From contig JAJYTX010000223.1 in the NCBI GenBank assembly GCA_021792815.1, positions 1-5,626 on the forward strand: a stretch of DNA of 5,626 bases, given 5' to 3'. Below the pieces are notes generated by a model. The model was not told the origin of the DNA, searched no databases, and saw only the letters and a program-made list of their open reading frames with translations. Below are positions 5,001 to 5,626 of the stretch, piece by piece. A program made the translations under genes and the position numbers. Source of the DNA: Pseudomonadota bacterium (lineage in GTDB: Bacteria; Pseudomonadota; Gammaproteobacteria; Steroidobacterales; Steroidobacteraceae). The number at the start of each line of letters is the position of its first letter. Position 1 is the stretch's first letter.

Positions 5001-5016
5001 CGGCCATGCTCGCGCC

Positions 5017-5508
5017 ATGAACGAATCACGCCGCGTGACCTTGCATTTGCCCGCCGGCACGGTCAGAAACCTCGACCGCGCCGCCACCGCCGCGCGCCGG
5101 AGCCGAAGCAACGCTGCCGCCGTGCTGTTGGATTCAGCCCTGGCCGGCAAGCGCCGCCTCGCCGAGCTGGCGAGACTGGCCAGCGAGTCCACCGACCCCG
5201 CCGCCGCCGCCGCCCGCGAGGCTGCTGCGGATCACCTCGACCGGCACGCCGAGCTGTCGGGCCTCGACAGCGCACCAGACCATGACACCTCACCGGAGAC
5301 TGCAATGCATCACACCGAATCGCCAGAACACATGACACCCCCGGCCCCGGCTCGCAACGCCGACGATAAAGACACGCTGCCCCGTGACCTGCCGCGAGCG
5401 CATGGCGTGCGGCCGTCGACAACCGGCGGGACTCCCCGTAACGCCGAGAACGAGATCGGCAGCTCGAGCGGGTTCCCTGGCTCACACACGGTCGGAGGGT
5501 CGCGATAA
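5017..5508 (+). CDS. Ribbon-helix-helix (CopG/Arc-like) DNA-binding protein
   Basis: A 163-residue protein. Residues 5-43 fit an RHH domain: beta-strand RRVTLHLP, helix GTVRNLDRAATAAR, turn RSRSN, helix AAAVLLDSALA. The antiparallel strand of an RHH dimer reads DNA bases in the major groove. After a basic/acidic helical stretch (to about 78), residues 80-163 are Pro/Ser/Thr/His-rich and probably disordered. Family knowledge: such proteins serve as plasmid or island repressors, antitoxins or relaxosome accessory factors, and context does not choose among these. The start at 5017 was chosen because the RHH strand usually sits near the N-terminus, but it has no ribosome binding site. ATG 4909 in the same frame has GAGGG eight bases upstream and would add 36 residues without recognisable features. 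The stop TAA shares a base with the next ATG, so the two genes are coupled. Confidence 0.7.
   Translation: MNESRRVTLHLPAGTVRNLDRAATAARRSRSNAAAVLLDSALAGKRRLAELARLASESTDPAAAAAREAAADHLDRHAELSGLDSAPDHDTSPETAMHHTESPEHMTPPAPARNADDKDTLPRDLPRAHGVRPSTTGGTPRNAENEIGSSSGFPGSHTVGGSR
5494..5499 (+). promoter_or_regulatory. Ribosome binding site for the 5508 gene
   Basis: GGAGGG lies eight bases before ATG 5508, within the last codons of the RHH gene. It supports the start of the otherwise truncated final gene. Confidence 0.7.
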
Positions 5509-5626
5509 TGGCCTCATCGCGAACCGACATAACCGACGAAGTCCGCGCCAACACATACCGCCAGCGCGCCGAAGAGGCGTACCGAGCGACGCTGAACGCT
5601 GCGCCCCCGGGACACCTACCGGGTGA
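5508..5626 (+). CDS. Start of an unidentified gene, cut by the window end
   Basis: Thirty-nine codons are visible from ATG 5508 with no stop before the end. The protein begins MASSRTDITDEVRANTYRQR and continues with an Ala/Glu/Arg-rich helical segment (AEEAYRATLNAA). The start is supported by GGAGGG at 5494-5499 and by the TAATG overlap with the RHH stop, so the two genes should be translated together. The fragment is too short to assign to a family. Conjugation or mobilisation genes often follow small RHH proteins in mobile elements, but nothing in these residues shows that. Confidence 0.6.
   Translation, partial: MASSRTDITDEVRANTYRQRAEEAYRATLNAAPPGHLPG

Larger units (their letters stand above)
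3936..5016. other. Long repeat-rich intergenic tract, candidate control or replication region
   Basis: About 1.08 kb without a convincing gene. All six frames contain open stretches because of the high GC, but their translations are rich in Arg, Pro and Cys, lack recognisable domains and mostly lack ribosome binding sites. The first part (about 3985-4095) is visibly less GC-rich than its surroundings. The rest holds a 9-bp tandem repeat, CCCCT repeats at exact 10-bp spacing, a 7-bp perfect hairpin, three exact CAGGTGCGTG copies, GTTGTGC and AACAGGT triplets spaced 11-12 bp, a stem-loop with eight T's and motif copy D. Dense, short, helically phased direct repeats are typical of replication origins, transfer origins and operator arrays. 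Which of these applies cannot be decided from sequence alone. Confidence 0.55.

Noticed and set aside
4207..5007. 266-codon open frame on the - strand
   Set aside because: Very rich in Arg, Pro, Cys and Ser, with no domain. It runs through the stem-loop, all the phased repeats and motif copy D. Long open antisense frames are expected at this GC content.
4705..5016. Upstream extension of the RHH reading frame
   Set aside because: The frame is open but passes through the stem-loop, the T-tract and motif copy D. Only the part from 4909 has a plausible start, and the RHH domain begins after 5017.

Overview
The window is GC-rich (roughly two thirds G+C by eye) and codes mainly on the + strand. 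Its gene content suggests an integrative element or satellite-prophage-like island in a GC-rich proteobacterium. The evidence is the tail of an AlpA-type excisionase/regulator followed by a very large primase-helicase fusion (AEP-like primase, Zn finger, DUF3987 helicase). Short ATGA-coupled accessory genes come next, then a long non-coding tract full of repeats, then a ribbon-helix-helix (RHH) gene. No integrase, tRNA, rRNA, CRISPR array or insertion-sequence transposase is visible, so the host and the element's boundaries are not determined.

Layout. 2-214: C-terminal part of an AlpA-family protein. 229-259: a strong inverted repeat in the short gap. 278-2866: the 862-residue primase-helicase. 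2863-3441 and 3438-3935: two small proteins, each overlapping its upstream gene by the 4 bases ATGA. The first has four cysteines in a zinc-ribbon-like arrangement; the second has a Cys/His cluster and a C-terminal half resembling an incomplete GNAT fold. These three genes look like one translationally coupled operon. 3936-5016: about 1.1 kb without a convincing gene, holding several sets of short direct repeats spaced 10-12 bp (about one helical turn), hairpins, and one stem-loop followed by eight T's. 5017-5508: an RHH DNA-binding protein. 5508 to the end: the first 39 codons of another gene, whose ATG overlaps the RHH stop codon.

The most interesting signal is a four-copy DNA motif with fixed geometry: CCTATGT, seven variable bases, then CAGCARA twice in a 9-bp period. 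Three copies lie inside the N-terminal coding region of the 192-residue protein (one +, two -). The fourth lies about 1.8 kb downstream in the non-coding tract, right after the T-tract stem-loop. The non-coding copy shows that the motif is conserved as DNA and not as protein. It could be a binding site of the element's replication or transfer machinery, or a small dispersed repeat that tolerates translation in either orientation. Together with the phased repeats and the primase-helicase, it makes the 3936-5016 tract a candidate replication, transfer or control region. That functional link is inference.
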